Assembly (NCBI GenBank): GCA_934464705.1
Contig: CAKSKB010000001.1
Span: 186,001-250,000, forward strand
Direction of reading: 5' to 3'
DNA: 64,000 bases
Source: an uncultured Clostridia bacterium
GTDB taxonomy: Bacteria > Bacillota > Clostridia > HGM11514
The position numbers and the translations under genes are program-made. A model generated the notes under the pieces. The model worked only from the letters and a program-made list of their open reading frames with translations. It ran no database searches and had not been told where the DNA came from. Below are positions 47,874 to 57,300 of the stretch, one piece after another; position 1 is the stretch's first letter, and every line of letters begins with the position of its first letter.

Positions 47874-48891
47874 TATTCCGAAACATTTTAACATAAACAG
47901 CCGGCTTGCCGATTACGGCGACGGCCTTATAAACAACACCTATGTTACAGATGACGGAAAATACATCATTCAAAGAATAAACACAAAAGTGTTTACAAAT
48001 CCTGTCGGCATGACAGACAATATAATCAAGGTAACAAATCATCTTGAGAAAAAAGGAATCCCGACGCTCAAATTTATTAAAAGCGGGGATAAGTATTATT
48101 ACACAGATGAGGACGGCAACTTCTGGCGGTGTTCAAAATTCATCGACAATACCGTTACATACAGCGCTCCGCCGGATGACAAGTGTCTTTACTACGAAGG
48201 CAGAATTATCGGTGAATTTCATAAAGCAATGATTGATTTCGACGCCTCCGTGCTTTGCGAACCGATTCCGGACTTTCACCATACAAAGCGCAGATTTGAG
48301 CGGTTTCAGGCGGCTCTTGCGGAGGATAAAGCAGGCAGATCAAAAACCGTCACAAAAGAAATCGAATTTTTCATTGACCGCAAAAATTATGCAAGCGTTA
48401 TTCTTGACGGCTTCGCAGACGGAAGCATTCCGCTCAGGGTTACGCACAACGATACTAAACTTAATAATATCCTGTTCGATAAGGACACGAAAAAACCCGT
48501 TTGTCTTATTGACCTTGACACCGTAATGCCCGGATCTGTGCTTTACGATTACAGCGATGCAATCAGAATATGCGCTTCAACCTCGGCAGAGGACGAAAAA
48601 GACATTTCAAAGGTGAATTTCTCGCTTGACTGTTTTAAGACATTTACCGAGGGCTTTCTTGCATCATCCGAGCTTAATTCGCGCGAAAAGGAACTTCTTC
48701 GCTTTTCGGCAAGGCTTATGCTGTTTGAAACCGGCATAAGATTTCTTACGGATTACCTTGAAGGCGATGTGTATTTCAAAACAACATATCCGGAGCACAA
48801 CCTCGTCCGCGCAAGGAATCATATTAAGCTTATCGAAGACATCGAAAGCCACGAGGACGAAATACAGAATATTATAGACAGCCTTTTATAA
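47860..48891 (+). CDS. NahK-like N-acetylhexosamine 1-kinase (aminoglycoside phosphotransferase fold)
   Basis: A 343-residue kinase of the APH/choline-kinase fold. Motifs are YIIQRINTKVF (substrate side of the N-lobe), the catalytic loop LRVTHNDTKLNNILFD with Asp and Asn, and the metal-binding CLIDLDTVMPGSVLYDYSDA. These match anomeric N-acetylhexosamine kinases. I start at the ATG at 47860, preceded by AGAGGG. It overlaps the nucleotidyltransferase gene, so both proteins are probably made in step. Likely function: phosphorylate GlcNAc/GalNAc released from mucin or milk glycans. A phosphorylase of the lacto-N-biose type is not seen in the window. Confidence 0.85.
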   Translation: MNLNDIPKHFNINSRLADYGDGLINNTYVTDDGKYIIQRINTKVFTNPVGMTDNIIKVTNHLEKKGIPTLKFIKSGDKYYYTDEDGNFWRCSKFIDNTVTYSAPPDDKCLYYEGRIIGEFHKAMIDFDASVLCEPIPDFHHTKRRFERFQAALAEDKAGRSKTVTKEIEFFIDRKNYASVILDGFADGSIPLRVTHNDTKLNNILFDKDTKKPVCLIDLDTVMPGSVLYDYSDAIRICASTSAEDEKDISKVNFSLDCFKTFTEGFLASSELNSREKELLRFSARLMLFETGIRFLTDYLEGDVYFKTTYPEHNLVRARNHIKLIEDIESHEDEIQNIIDSLL

Positions 48892-48898
48892 AAAAGAT

Positions 48899-48937
48899 GC
48901 GTCAGGAAAGATTTGTTTTCTTTCCTGACGCTTTTTT
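48899..48937. terminator. terminator between kinase and zinc-finger genes
   Basis: GCGTCAGGAAAGA (48899-48911) and TCTTTCCTGACGC (48919-48931) form a perfect 13-bp stem, followed by TTTTTT on the plus strand; minus-strand AAAAAAG...T run serves the convergent small gene. Confidence 0.94.
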
Positions 48938-49128
48938 CAGCAAAACAAAGAGCAGCCCATCGCCCTGTACTGTTCGATTTTTTCTTCAAGTGCGCCGACC
49001 GAAACTTCAAAGTATTCCGCCGTGCAGTCAATGCACATATATTTTTGTGCACCGCGGTTTACAAGCTTTTTGTACAGCCCTATTTCGTCCGACTTCAGTT
49101 CCCTTCCGCACTTTATGCACTTATGCAT
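48937..49128 (-). CDS. small six-cysteine zinc-binding protein, conserved in Clostridia
   Basis: A 63-residue protein: MHKCIKCGRELKSDEIGLYK with CxxC at 4-7, YMCIDCTAEYFEV with CxxC near 32-35, and a C-terminal GCSLFC. The two CxxC pairs form a likely zinc ribbon; the terminal Cys-x3-Cys is an additional conserved-looking feature. I recognise the pattern as a common small clostridial protein without assigned function. GGAAGGC precedes the ATG. It has no obvious partner; the upstream alpha-galactosidase gene ends 55 bases away on the same strand, so it could be part of that transcript. Confidence 0.75.
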   Translation of the reverse strand: MHKCIKCGRELKSDEIGLYKKLVNRGAQKYMCIDCTAEYFEVSVGALEEKIEQYRAMGCSLFC

Positions 49129-49183
49129 TAACGAGCCTTCCCATACTTAAAATTCTTATGTAAGTGTCCGCAATTTTTATACT

Positions 49184-51202
49184 TTATTCCGCAGTGATTA
49201 TTTCTATTTCCGTATCGGGCGCTTCTGCCTCATAGAAATTACCACGGTTTTCAAATTCACACTCCTTTCCGTCCGAAAGCACTTTTACAACTGTAGATTC
49301 GCATACAAATGCAAATTTGCCGCTTTCTTTCAAAAGAAAAGTATTATCATTCAGCCGTTCATATGTTTTGGGAGAGATAAACTTTTCCGTCAGCCCTATA
49401 AAAGTAATATCTGCCTGCGGAATGACTACAAACAGTCTGCATTCCTCATCATTTTCAAGTTCAAGCCCGACCGTTTCCTCCTTTGACAGTGAATAAATTT
49501 TCTGTGTAAAATGTTCATACATAACAAATCTGTTTCCCGGCAAATCAAAAACATCGGAAGGAGAAACCGTTCCGTACGCTTTATTGTCCGTAAGATTATA
49601 TACAGCAATAATACCCGAATCACCGCATATATTTTGTACTTTGTATATTCCCGTTCCTTCCGTAGGGTTTATAAACAAGCAGTCCAAAGTCGGAATTGCC
49701 GGACGGTCACATCTTAAAATTCTGCCGTTTTCAAATATCAGCGGCATAAGAACCTCTCGTTTGCTTCTTTCCAGAGTATCGCTTACATATATCGGGCCCC
49801 CGCTCACAGCTCTTAACAAGCTGTTTTTAAGAGCCTGATTATCATCCGTCCACCACATATCATAATCACACCACATGATTTCGCCAATAAACAAACAATT
49901 AAATGTACATTGCAAAATATGCTTTCTGAACCATGCTTTATTCTCGGGCTGAAAATCATCCGAGCATCTTACAACGGCGCTTTCCGGTCTTGCCCACATA
50001 TTTTCTGTTGCCAGCCCCATACAGTTTATTACAGTATTATCAAAATATTTTTTTGCTGCGCTCTCTACGTTGTTATGCAGAGCGGAAGCAAGCTTACCGA
50101 TAGGCGCCATGTTTCTGTTAAAATGAAATGAACTTTGATTGTCCACCTTCAAAAACTCACACCCGCACGCTTTGAGATAAGCATAAAAATCCTCAAAAAA
50201 TGTATTCTTTTCAAATTTTGGCTGATACCATCCGGCAGTATTTAATACCAACTCATCTTTATATTTTTCAAAAAATTCCGTACCGGGCATTATTCCCTTC
50301 CAATATCCTGTTGTGGGATGCCAGATTCCAACCTTGATTCCATACTCGTTTATTCTATTTACGGCATGTTTTAAACCTTTCGGAAACCTTTTATGTGAAG
50401 CTTCAAATGAATTTAATCTCGAAGCTTTCATAATCTTCATCATTGTTTCAAAATCATCGTATTCGGCGGTATCCAACTCGGTGCAATCAGCCCACATATC
50501 ATCAATAATTGCCCATTTCACCGGAATATTTTTCTTTTTAAATTCTTCGCATTTACTTACAAGATTGTACTCCGAAACCCTTATTTGAAAAGCGTCCCAA
50601 CTGCACCACCCCAGATATTCAAAAATTTCAGGGAAGCGTCTGTCGCATCTTGTACCGCTCTTTCTGCCCAAAAGCTTTATGCCTGCCGAAACTGCTTTTT
50701 TATTCAGTACAAATGGATTTTCACCTGTAACGCAAATTGCCGCCAAGGATTTAGGAACAGTAAATTCACCCGAATTATTATCAAACACATCTATTGCCAA
50801 TCCGTATTTGCAGCCTGTCATTTCAGACTTATACTCCTTGTCGCAAATCGACAATAATGCACCGTAATTTTCTTTTGTTTTCCAAATAACGGACTGCGTA
50901 ATAGGACTTATTTTTCTGATATCTGTGCCAAATACAGGCGCATACCAGCAATTATAGTCAGTATATGTGCTGCTTCCGGTCACATAGCTTTCCAAACCGT
51001 CTATGTTCTCAACCACCAGCCTGACTGCTGTTTCGGAATCAAATTCAACCTCACTCTTTGCAGATACATATATCGCGCTAACCTTATCTTCCAATACCTG
51101 TTCAACATGCACTTCCGTATTATCATTTTTAAAAATTCCGTCTCCGCAACAAGGAATACTTAAAAATTTACCATTCTCCTTTTTATATACTTTTAACTTC
51201 AT
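49184..51202 (-). CDS. GH36-type alpha-galactosidase / raffinose synthase-like (Sip1) enzyme
   Basis: A 672-residue glycosidase of the raffinose-synthase/Sip1 branch of GH36. The TIM barrel begins near residue 195 with EYLGWCSWDAFQIRV. The nucleophile Asp lies in CEFLKVDNQSSFHF, and the acid/base Asp is likely in AVVRCSDDFQPENKAWF. A beta-sandwich N-terminus and small C-terminal domain flank it. It has no signal peptide, so it acts on imported oligosaccharides. In bacteria this branch is usually hydrolytic; raffinose synthesis is a plant role. It follows the GH27 gene by 69 bases in the same AraC-linked operon, so alpha-galactosides are the probable substrates. Confidence 0.87.
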   Translation of the reverse strand: MKLKVYKKENGKFLSIPCCGDGIFKNDNTEVHVEQVLEDKVSAIYVSAKSEVEFDSETAVRLVVENIDGLESYVTGSSTYTDYNCWYAPVFGTDIRKISPITQSVIWKTKENYGALLSICDKEYKSEMTGCKYGLAIDVFDNNSGEFTVPKSLAAICVTGENPFVLNKKAVSAGIKLLGRKSGTRCDRRFPEIFEYLGWCSWDAFQIRVSEYNLVSKCEEFKKKNIPVKWAIIDDMWADCTELDTAEYDDFETMMKIMKASRLNSFEASHKRFPKGLKHAVNRINEYGIKVGIWHPTTGYWKGIMPGTEFFEKYKDELVLNTAGWYQPKFEKNTFFEDFYAYLKACGCEFLKVDNQSSFHFNRNMAPIGKLASALHNNVESAAKKYFDNTVINCMGLATENMWARPESAVVRCSDDFQPENKAWFRKHILQCTFNCLFIGEIMWCDYDMWWTDDNQALKNSLLRAVSGGPIYVSDTLERSKREVLMPLIFENGRILRCDRPAIPTLDCLFINPTEGTGIYKVQNICGDSGIIAVYNLTDNKAYGTVSPSDVFDLPGNRFVMYEHFTQKIYSLSKEETVGLELENDEECRLFVVIPQADITFIGLTEKFISPKTYERLNDNTFLLKESGKFAFVCESTVVKVLSDGKECEFENRGNFYEAEAPDTEIEIITAE

Positions 51203-51271
51203 AATTCCCTCCTGCTTTTTCTCAGAGATATGGGAGTAACAGTAAGCTTATGATTTTGCCGCTTTTACATA

Positions 51272-52402
51272 TCACTTTATATCTGCCAATTTAGCTCTGT
51301 ACAGTTTAAAGGATTTATTAGGTATTTTTTCGGCAAATCCCCCTTGCATAATGCCTAATTTTTCTCCCGTAACAATGTCGGTTACTTCCAATCCTAAGCC
51401 TCTGTTTGAGGGAATCCCCAAATCATCAAACGCAAAAGATATAGGATGATCTCCCTCGGGATGCAGATTTACCGCCAGAAGTGCCACTTCATCATTGGCA
51501 AGAAGCTTGCAAAATCCGTACCCATGATCATAATAATTTCTACACCTGAACGGCGGTCTGTTTTCAGGGTCCTGATTGATTGAAATGATTTCCCTGTTGA
51601 GTAAAATGTTTTTGCCGTTATCGTCAATGTTTCTTACATCGGCACCGATTATAAGAGGAGAACCGAAATACGCCCACATAACAAAATGCATAAGATATTC
51701 CTCAGTTGTGCATCCGCCCTGAGCAACATTACCTTTTCCGTTCATTCCGACAGTAAGCATATCAAGATCATTATAACAATCAAAACAGCTGTTTTCAAAC
51801 TTATCAAACTGCTGCCTGAATATTTCAATAAACGATTCGGGTTTATCCGATATATCATGAGTTGAACGATATGTATGCGCTCCCCTTGACCTCATCCATT
51901 TCCACGGTTCTTCTACTCCCCAATTGCAGGAAGCAAGGACAATATTCCTCCCGCAATGACGAAGCGCCTGTGCCATTGTAAGATATGAAACCTTAACATC
52001 AGCGCTTTCCGGTCTGTTTCCGAAATCATACTTTAAATAATCCACACCCCACTCTGCAAATGTTTCTGCGTCAATATACTCATGTCCCCAGCTTCCGGGA
52101 TAGTTTGCACAAGTCCGGAATCCGCAATCAGAGTACATCCCGAATTTCAGCCCTTTTGAATGTATGTAATCAGCAAGATATTTCATACCGTGCGGAAACT
52201 TTTCCGGATCCGCAACAAGCCTGCCGTTTTCATCTCTCTGTCTTAATGACCAGCAGTCATCGATTATAACATATTCGTAGCCGGCGTCCTTATAGCCATC
52301 ATTTACCATAACATCAGCAGTTTCCATTATCAGAGTTTCATTTATATGTTCTCCGAAAGTGTTCCAGGAATTCCATCCCATAGGCGGTTTGTTAACAAGC
52401 AT
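51272..52402 (-). CDS. alpha-galactosidase, GH27
   Basis: A 376-residue intracellular GH27 enzyme. It starts at 52402 behind GGGGAGAG with LVNKPPMGWNSWNTFGE, the family N-terminus. Further motifs are YVIIDDCWSLR, KFGMYSDCGFRTCANYPGSW, the nucleophile in VDYLKYDFGN and the acid/base in CYNDLDMLTVG. The absence of signal peptide fits a transported-substrate role. It is first in the operon, divergent from an AraC regulator, and followed by the GH36-like enzyme. Activity on melibiose or raffinose-type sugars is expected but alpha-N-acetylgalactosaminidase activity is also found in this family. Confidence 0.92.
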   Translation of the reverse strand: MLVNKPPMGWNSWNTFGEHINETLIMETADVMVNDGYKDAGYEYVIIDDCWSLRQRDENGRLVADPEKFPHGMKYLADYIHSKGLKFGMYSDCGFRTCANYPGSWGHEYIDAETFAEWGVDYLKYDFGNRPESADVKVSYLTMAQALRHCGRNIVLASCNWGVEEPWKWMRSRGAHTYRSTHDISDKPESFIEIFRQQFDKFENSCFDCYNDLDMLTVGMNGKGNVAQGGCTTEEYLMHFVMWAYFGSPLIIGADVRNIDDNGKNILLNREIISINQDPENRPPFRCRNYYDHGYGFCKLLANDEVALLAVNLHPEGDHPISFAFDDLGIPSNRGLGLEVTDIVTGEKLGIMQGGFAEKIPNKSFKLYRAKLADIK

Positions 52403-52417
52403 AGTTTCTCTCCCCAC

Positions 52418-52517
52418 AAAATAAATTTTATGCTTTCAGTATAGTTAATTTTTTTATAAAAGTAAAGATATTTTTGTTGCTTTTATATGCAAATATGTTG
52501 TATAATATATTCAAGAG
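52418..52517. promoter_or_regulatory. divergent promoter region, alpha-galactosidase operon and araC-like gene
   Basis: Minus strand: TTTACT, 17-base spacer, TATACT, directed at the GH27 gene (about 52437-52465). Plus strand: TTGCTT, 18-base spacer, TATAAT (about 52478-52507), directed at the AraC gene. The region is very AT-rich; no certain AraC half-sites were identified. Confidence 0.6.
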
Positions 52518-52526
52518 GTGATACTG

Positions 52527-53339
52527 TTGGAAGGAATATTTGAAAACTTTCTTTGCGAGGCTATGACGGCATATGATGTCGGAAGCCAAAGGTGTACTCC
52601 GGGACACCGCTGGGCAATCGGATATACGGACAGATTTCTTATTCACTACATAATCAGCGGCAAAGGGACATTCGAAAGCAGAGGAAGAAAATATACTCTT
52701 CATAAAGGCAATGCATTTCTGATAACCGGAGAAAAAGGCGGCGCATATGAGGCTGATATGATTGATCCGTGGCATTATGTATGGATAAATATTTCAGGAG
52801 AAATGGCGGTGAAATTTCTTAAAAATGCAGGACTTTCGGAAAAAAATCCGATTTTCGAGAGCACTGACCCCGATAAGCTGAACCGATTTGCGGAAAATCT
52901 TATACAGAAAAGACACGAAAACAGCTTTATCGTGTCAGGGGCATTGTATGAGTTCATGGGCGAAATGATAAAAACAAGCAAAAACCGAACTGAAATTGAC
53001 AGAAAGAATCCCGAAGACTATATAAACATATGCAGGAACTACATAATTGTCAATTCACACAAAAAAATAACGGTAAACGATTTGAGCGCATTTATAGGAC
53101 TTGACAGAACATATCTTTACAGGCTTTTCAAAAAAGAGCTTGATATGTCACCAAATGAATTTATTATCGGGTATAAAATTAAAAGAGCCGAAGATCTGCT
53201 GCTGACAACACATCTTTCCGTGAAAGAAATCGCAAACAGCATAGGTTACGATGACAGCCTTGCGTTTTCAAAGCTTTTTTCCAAAAGGAACGGAATTTCA
53301 CCCACCAAATTCAGGGCATCAAAAAACCGCTCGTCATGA
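52527..53339 (+). CDS. AraC-family regulator of the alpha-galactosidase operon
   Basis: A 270-residue regulator. The TTG at 52527 is spaced five bases from AGGTGA, so I prefer it to the GTG three codons earlier. The N-terminal cupin-like sensor includes FLIHYIISGKGTFESRGRKY and DPWHYVWINISG, typical for sugar-sensing AraC proteins of glycosidase operons. Both helix-turn-helix units are present (TVNDLSAFIGLDRTYLYRLF; SVKEIANSIGYDDSLAFSKL) and the end is GISPTKFRAS. It is divergent from the GH27/GH36 genes, which it presumably activates in response to an alpha-galactoside. The last six codons lie in the terminator stem shared with rnpB. Confidence 0.93.
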   Translation: MEGIFENFLCEAMTAYDVGSQRCTPGHRWAIGYTDRFLIHYIISGKGTFESRGRKYTLHKGNAFLITGEKGGAYEADMIDPWHYVWINISGEMAVKFLKNAGLSEKNPIFESTDPDKLNRFAENLIQKRHENSFIVSGALYEFMGEMIKTSKNRTEIDRKNPEDYINICRNYIIVNSHKKITVNDLSAFIGLDRTYLYRLFKKELDMSPNEFIIGYKIKRAEDLLLTTHLSVKEIANSIGYDDSLAFSKLFSKRNGISPTKFRASKNRSS

Positions 53340-53354
53340 GCGGTTTTTTGATGC
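53316..53354. terminator. bidirectional terminator shared by araC-like gene and rnpB
   Basis: GCATCAAAAAACCGCTC (53316-53332) and GAGCGGTTTTTTGATGC (53338-53354) form a perfect 17-bp inverted repeat with a five-base loop and T runs on both strands. The AraC stop codon is inside it. Confidence 0.94.
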
Positions 53355-53714
53355 TGAGTAAATCTGTAAGCCGAGTTCTGTCTCAGACAGTCATCTATCT
53401 ACGCCGTACATCTCTGCACAGCTCCAGCCGCTTCGCAAAAATACGCCGGGCAAGCGCGTGTGAACAGTCACACTTTCGCATCAGCGTTGCACCGAGTGGG
53501 GTTTACATGGCCGCTTGATTACCCAAGCGCCGGTGAGCTCTTACCTCGCCTTTCCATCCTTACCTGAAAAAATCAGGCGGTTTATTTCTGTTGCACTTTC
53601 CTTAGAGTCGCCTCCACCGGGATTTCTCCGGCACCCTGCCCTATGGAGCTCGGACTTTCCTCATTCGCGCAAAGCCTGAACCTTGCGCGCCCGCGACTGC
53701 CCGATTTACTCAGC
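53353..53714 (-). ncRNA. rnpB: RNase P RNA, bacterial type A
   Basis: Catalytic RNA that removes tRNA 5' leaders. The minus strand begins GCTGAGTAAATCGGGCAGTC and its 3' end complements this with GATTTACTCAGC (P1). Conserved core segments are visible: GAGGAAAGTCCGAGCTCC, CAGGGTGCC, AGGAAAGTGCAACAGAAATA, AGGGTGAAA-like AAGGATGGAAAGGCGAGG TAAGAGC, and the 3' core AGATAGATGACTGTC, ACAGAACTCGGCTTACAG. The 362-base length and P6-type elements fit type A. The predicted transcription start from the upstream promoter falls on the first base. Confidence 0.95.
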
Positions 53715-53720
53715 AATATT

Positions 53721-53749
53721 ATTATACTATATTTTATTGATTTTGTCAA
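53721..53749 (-). promoter_or_regulatory. consensus promoter of rnpB
   Basis: Minus strand TTGACA (53744-53749), 17-base spacer, TATAAT (53721-53726), start at 53714. Confidence 0.9.
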
Positions 53750-53776
53750 GGAAAACAACCGCCGCAAGGCTGCTGA

Positions 53777-54249
53777 CTACAAATCCAAAATATACAGAAA
53801 ACTGTTTCTGTCCGGATATGAATATGAAATAGGCAGTTAAGCCGCACTCACTCTGCGAAATCCGGATTTTTCATAAAATCTGTGAGATGTTTCGGCAACG
53901 GAAGGCGTATCCAATATGATATGCTTGACATCCGCATTTAAAGCAAACTCCAAAAGCTTTTTATATAAAGTAAGCCCTACTTTTTTTGAGCGGAATTCCT
54001 TTTTTACAAAAAACTTTTTCATTACGGCACACTTGTTTTCTTTCAGCATAAGACCGACAGTACCTATCAATTTGCCGCCCGACAGCGCAACCCAGAACTC
54101 ACCGCCGCTTTGACGATAATAACAGTTTATATCCGACAAATCGGGCTGCATTTGAAGCGGCAAATCGATTTTTGCTTCATTGTTTTGAATATCTAAAATC
54201 AGCGAAACAACATCGTCCTTGTATTTTTCATCATATTCTCAATCTGCAA
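53777..54249 (-). pseudogene. GNAT N-acetyltransferase with frameshift and nonsense mutation
   Basis: The longest open part (54163 to 53837, 108 codons) is the core of a GNAT enzyme: FVKKEFRSKKVGLTLYKKLL (acetyl-CoA loop) and HRFYEKSGFRRV. Two lesions are visible. Upstream in the same frame, YDEKYKDDVVSLILDIQNNE belongs to the protein but has no start; the ribosome site and TTG at 54249 are in another frame, joined by restoring one base near 54235. Downstream, after the TAA at 53837, the frame continues LPISYSYPDRNSFLYILDL to a TAG at 53777, the usual C-terminus of this family. The intact protein would be about 155 residues. Confidence 0.75.
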
Positions 54250-54314
54250 AACATTCACCTCAAACATAAGCATTATATGATTTATTATAACACTTGCCGA
54301 CCGTTATGTCAAAC

Positions 54315-54348
54315 ACAAAAAATCCGCGGCAGAACTTTCTGCCGCGGA
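54315..54348 (-). terminator. intrinsic terminator of nifJ
   Basis: TCCGCGGCAGA and TCTGCCGCGGA (54323-54348) form a GC-rich stem; the minus strand continues into TTTTTTG. Confidence 0.93.
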
Positions 54349-54362
54349 CTGCAAGTTTCAAA

Positions 54363-57300
54363 TTATTCGTAAAGCTTGCTGAATTTCTGCCAATGTTCGT
54401 ATTTTTCCTTAGCCTGCTGTTCTGCTTCCTCAAAGAGTTCTTCTGCTCTTTCGGGGAACTTTCTTGCAAGCGAGGAGTAACGAACTTCGTTCATAATAAA
54501 GTCTCTGTAGGACTCTGTAGGATTCTTGGAATCCATCACGAACGGAACCTTGCCTTCAGCTGTGAGGCGAGGATCGAATCTGAATGTATGCCAGTAACCG
54601 GACATAACAGCGTTCTTGATAATGCCCTGAGTATTTGTCATACCGCCCTTGATACCGTGGTTGATACAAGGTGCATAACCGATGATGATTGAAGGACCGT
54701 GGTAGCTTACAGCTTCCTTTATAGCCTTAACCGTCTGAGCTGCGTCATATCCGAGAGCAACCTGTGCTACATAAACATAACCGTAGGACATAGCGATTTC
54801 AGCGAGGTTCTTCTTCTTAATCGGCTTACCGCCTGCTGCGAACTGAGCAACAGCGCCGGTAGGAGTGGACTTGGAAGCCTGTCCGCCGGTGTTGGAGTAA
54901 ACTTCTGTATCGAATACCATAATGTTTACATCTTCGCCGGAAGCGATAACATGGTCAAGACCGCCGAAACCGATATCATAAGCCCAGCCGTCGCCGCCGA
55001 ATATCCAAACTGCCTTCTTGGAAAGGAATTCCTTGCTTGCAAGAATGGACTTAGCTTCTTCGGAGCCGTTCTTTTCGAGAGCTGCGATAAGGTCATCTGT
55101 TGCCTTAACATTCTTGTCGCCGTCATTGTAGGTTTCAAACCAAGCATCGGCAGCAGCCTTAACGCCTGCATCGTCAATACCTTTTACCTTATCGGCGAGT
55201 CTTTCTCTGAGCTGTTTTGCAGCAACAGCCATACCAAGACCGTGCTCTGCGTTATCTTCAAACAGGGAGTTTGCCCAAGCAGGACCGAATCCCTTGTAGT
55301 TTGTTGTATAAGGTGTGGAAGGAGCGGAACCACCCCAGATTGAAGAACAACCCGTTGCGTTTGAAATATACGCCCTTTCACCGCAAATCTGAGTAATAAG
55401 CTTTGCGTAAGGTGTTTCACCGCAGCCTGCGCAAGCACCCGAGAATTCGAGGAGAGGCTGGTGGAACTGTGAATTCTTAACATTCATCGGAAGGTCAAGA
55501 AGTTCTGTCTTTGTGGAAACCTTGTTTACGCCGTAATCAAAAGCTTCCTGCTGTTCTCTCTGTGTATCGATAGGAGCCATGGAGAGAGCCTGAACCTTTT
55601 CGGGGCAAACTTTTACGCAGTTTCCGCAGCCGGAGCAGTCGAGAACCGATACAGCCATTGTGAATGTATAGTTTTCGCAGCCCTTGCCGATCATCTTCTT
55701 GGACTTCATCTGCTCGGGAGCAGCTGCAGCTTCGTCAGCATTCATAACGATAGGTCTGATTGCAGCGTGCGGACAAACGATAGAGCACTGATTACACTGA
55801 ATACACTTTGTAACATCCCATACAGGAACATTAACCGCAATACCTCTCTTTTCGTAAGCGGCCGTACCCTGAGGCATATGACCGTCAACCATATCCATGA
55901 ACTTGGAAACCGCGAGCTTATCGCCGGCCTGAGCGTTACAGGGAATCTGGATGTTCTTAACGAAATCGGGAGCACAGATATCATCGGGAGCATTGTCCTT
56001 AGCGTCAGCCCAATCTGCGGGAACATCAATCTTATGGATATTTTCAGCGCCCTTGGTGATTGCTTCATGATTCATGTTAACAATCTTTTCGCCCTTTTTG
56101 CTGAACTTCTTAACAACGGCAGCCTTCATGTATTCGGTAGCCTGCTCAAAAGGAATAACATTCGCAAGCTTAAAGAATGCGGACTGCAGAACGATTGAAG
56201 TCTTGTTTCCGAGACCGATTTCACCGGCAATGCCAATAGCGTCGATTGTATAAAGGTTGATATTATTCTGAGCGATGTATCTCTTCATCTTGCCGGGAAG
56301 TCTTTCGGAAAGCTCGTTAACATCCCAAGCGCAGTTGAGGAGGAATGTACCGCCCGGTACAACATCTTCAACCATATCGTACTTATCAACATAAGAAGGA
56401 TTGTGGCAAGCAACGAAGTTTGCCTTGTTGATAAGATATGTTGACTTGATAGGCTTTTTACCGAATCTCAGATGAGAAACAGTGATACCGCCGGACTTTT
56501 TGGAGTCATAAGCGAAATAAGCCTGAGCATAAAGGTCGGTATGGTCACCGATAATCTTAATGGAGTCTTTATTTGCACCAACGGTACCGTCGGAGCCGAG
56601 ACCCCAGAACTTACATGCGGAGTTGCCTTCAGCCGAAGTGTGAGGATTTTCAACTCTGGGAAGAGAGAGGTTTGTAACATCATCTTCGATAGCAAGAGTG
56701 AAGCCCTTAACCGGATTTTCGGCGTCAAGGTTTCTGTAACATGCGATAATATCAGCCGGAACGGTATCTTTCGAGCCAAGACCGTATCTTCCGCCGATAA
56801 TCATGGGAACATCTTTTACACCGTTGTAGCAAGCGCATACATCAAGATAAAGAGGTTCGCCGATGGAACCGGGTTCCTTTGTTCTGTCGATAACGGCAAT
56901 CTTCTTGCAGGAAGCCGGAACAGCCTTAAGGAATGCTTCAACCGGGAAAGGTCTGTAAAGATGAACCTTGATAAGGCCGACTTTTTCGCCCTTTGACATA
57001 AGGTAATCGATAGTTTCTTCAATGGTTTCGCAGATGGAACCCATTGCAACGATAACCTTGTCCGCATCCGGAGCACCGTAGTAGTTAACAAGCTTATAAT
57101 CTGTACCGATTTTAGCGTTAACCTTGTTCATGTATTCTTCAACAACTGCGGGAACATTGTTATAGTAAGTGTTGCATGCTTCTCTGTTCTGGAAGAATAT
57201 ATCAGGGTTCTGAGCGCTTCCGCGGAGAACGGGGTGCTCAGGGTTGAGAGCGTTGTTTCTGAATTCCTGAACAGCGTCCATATCAACCATTTCTTTAAGG

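Noticed and set aside
53353..53714. Open frames in the rnpB region on either strand (for example 53582-53767 and 53643-53840).
   Set aside because: The stretch is RNase P RNA with clear conserved core segments and a matching promoter; the frames have no ribosome sites or homology.
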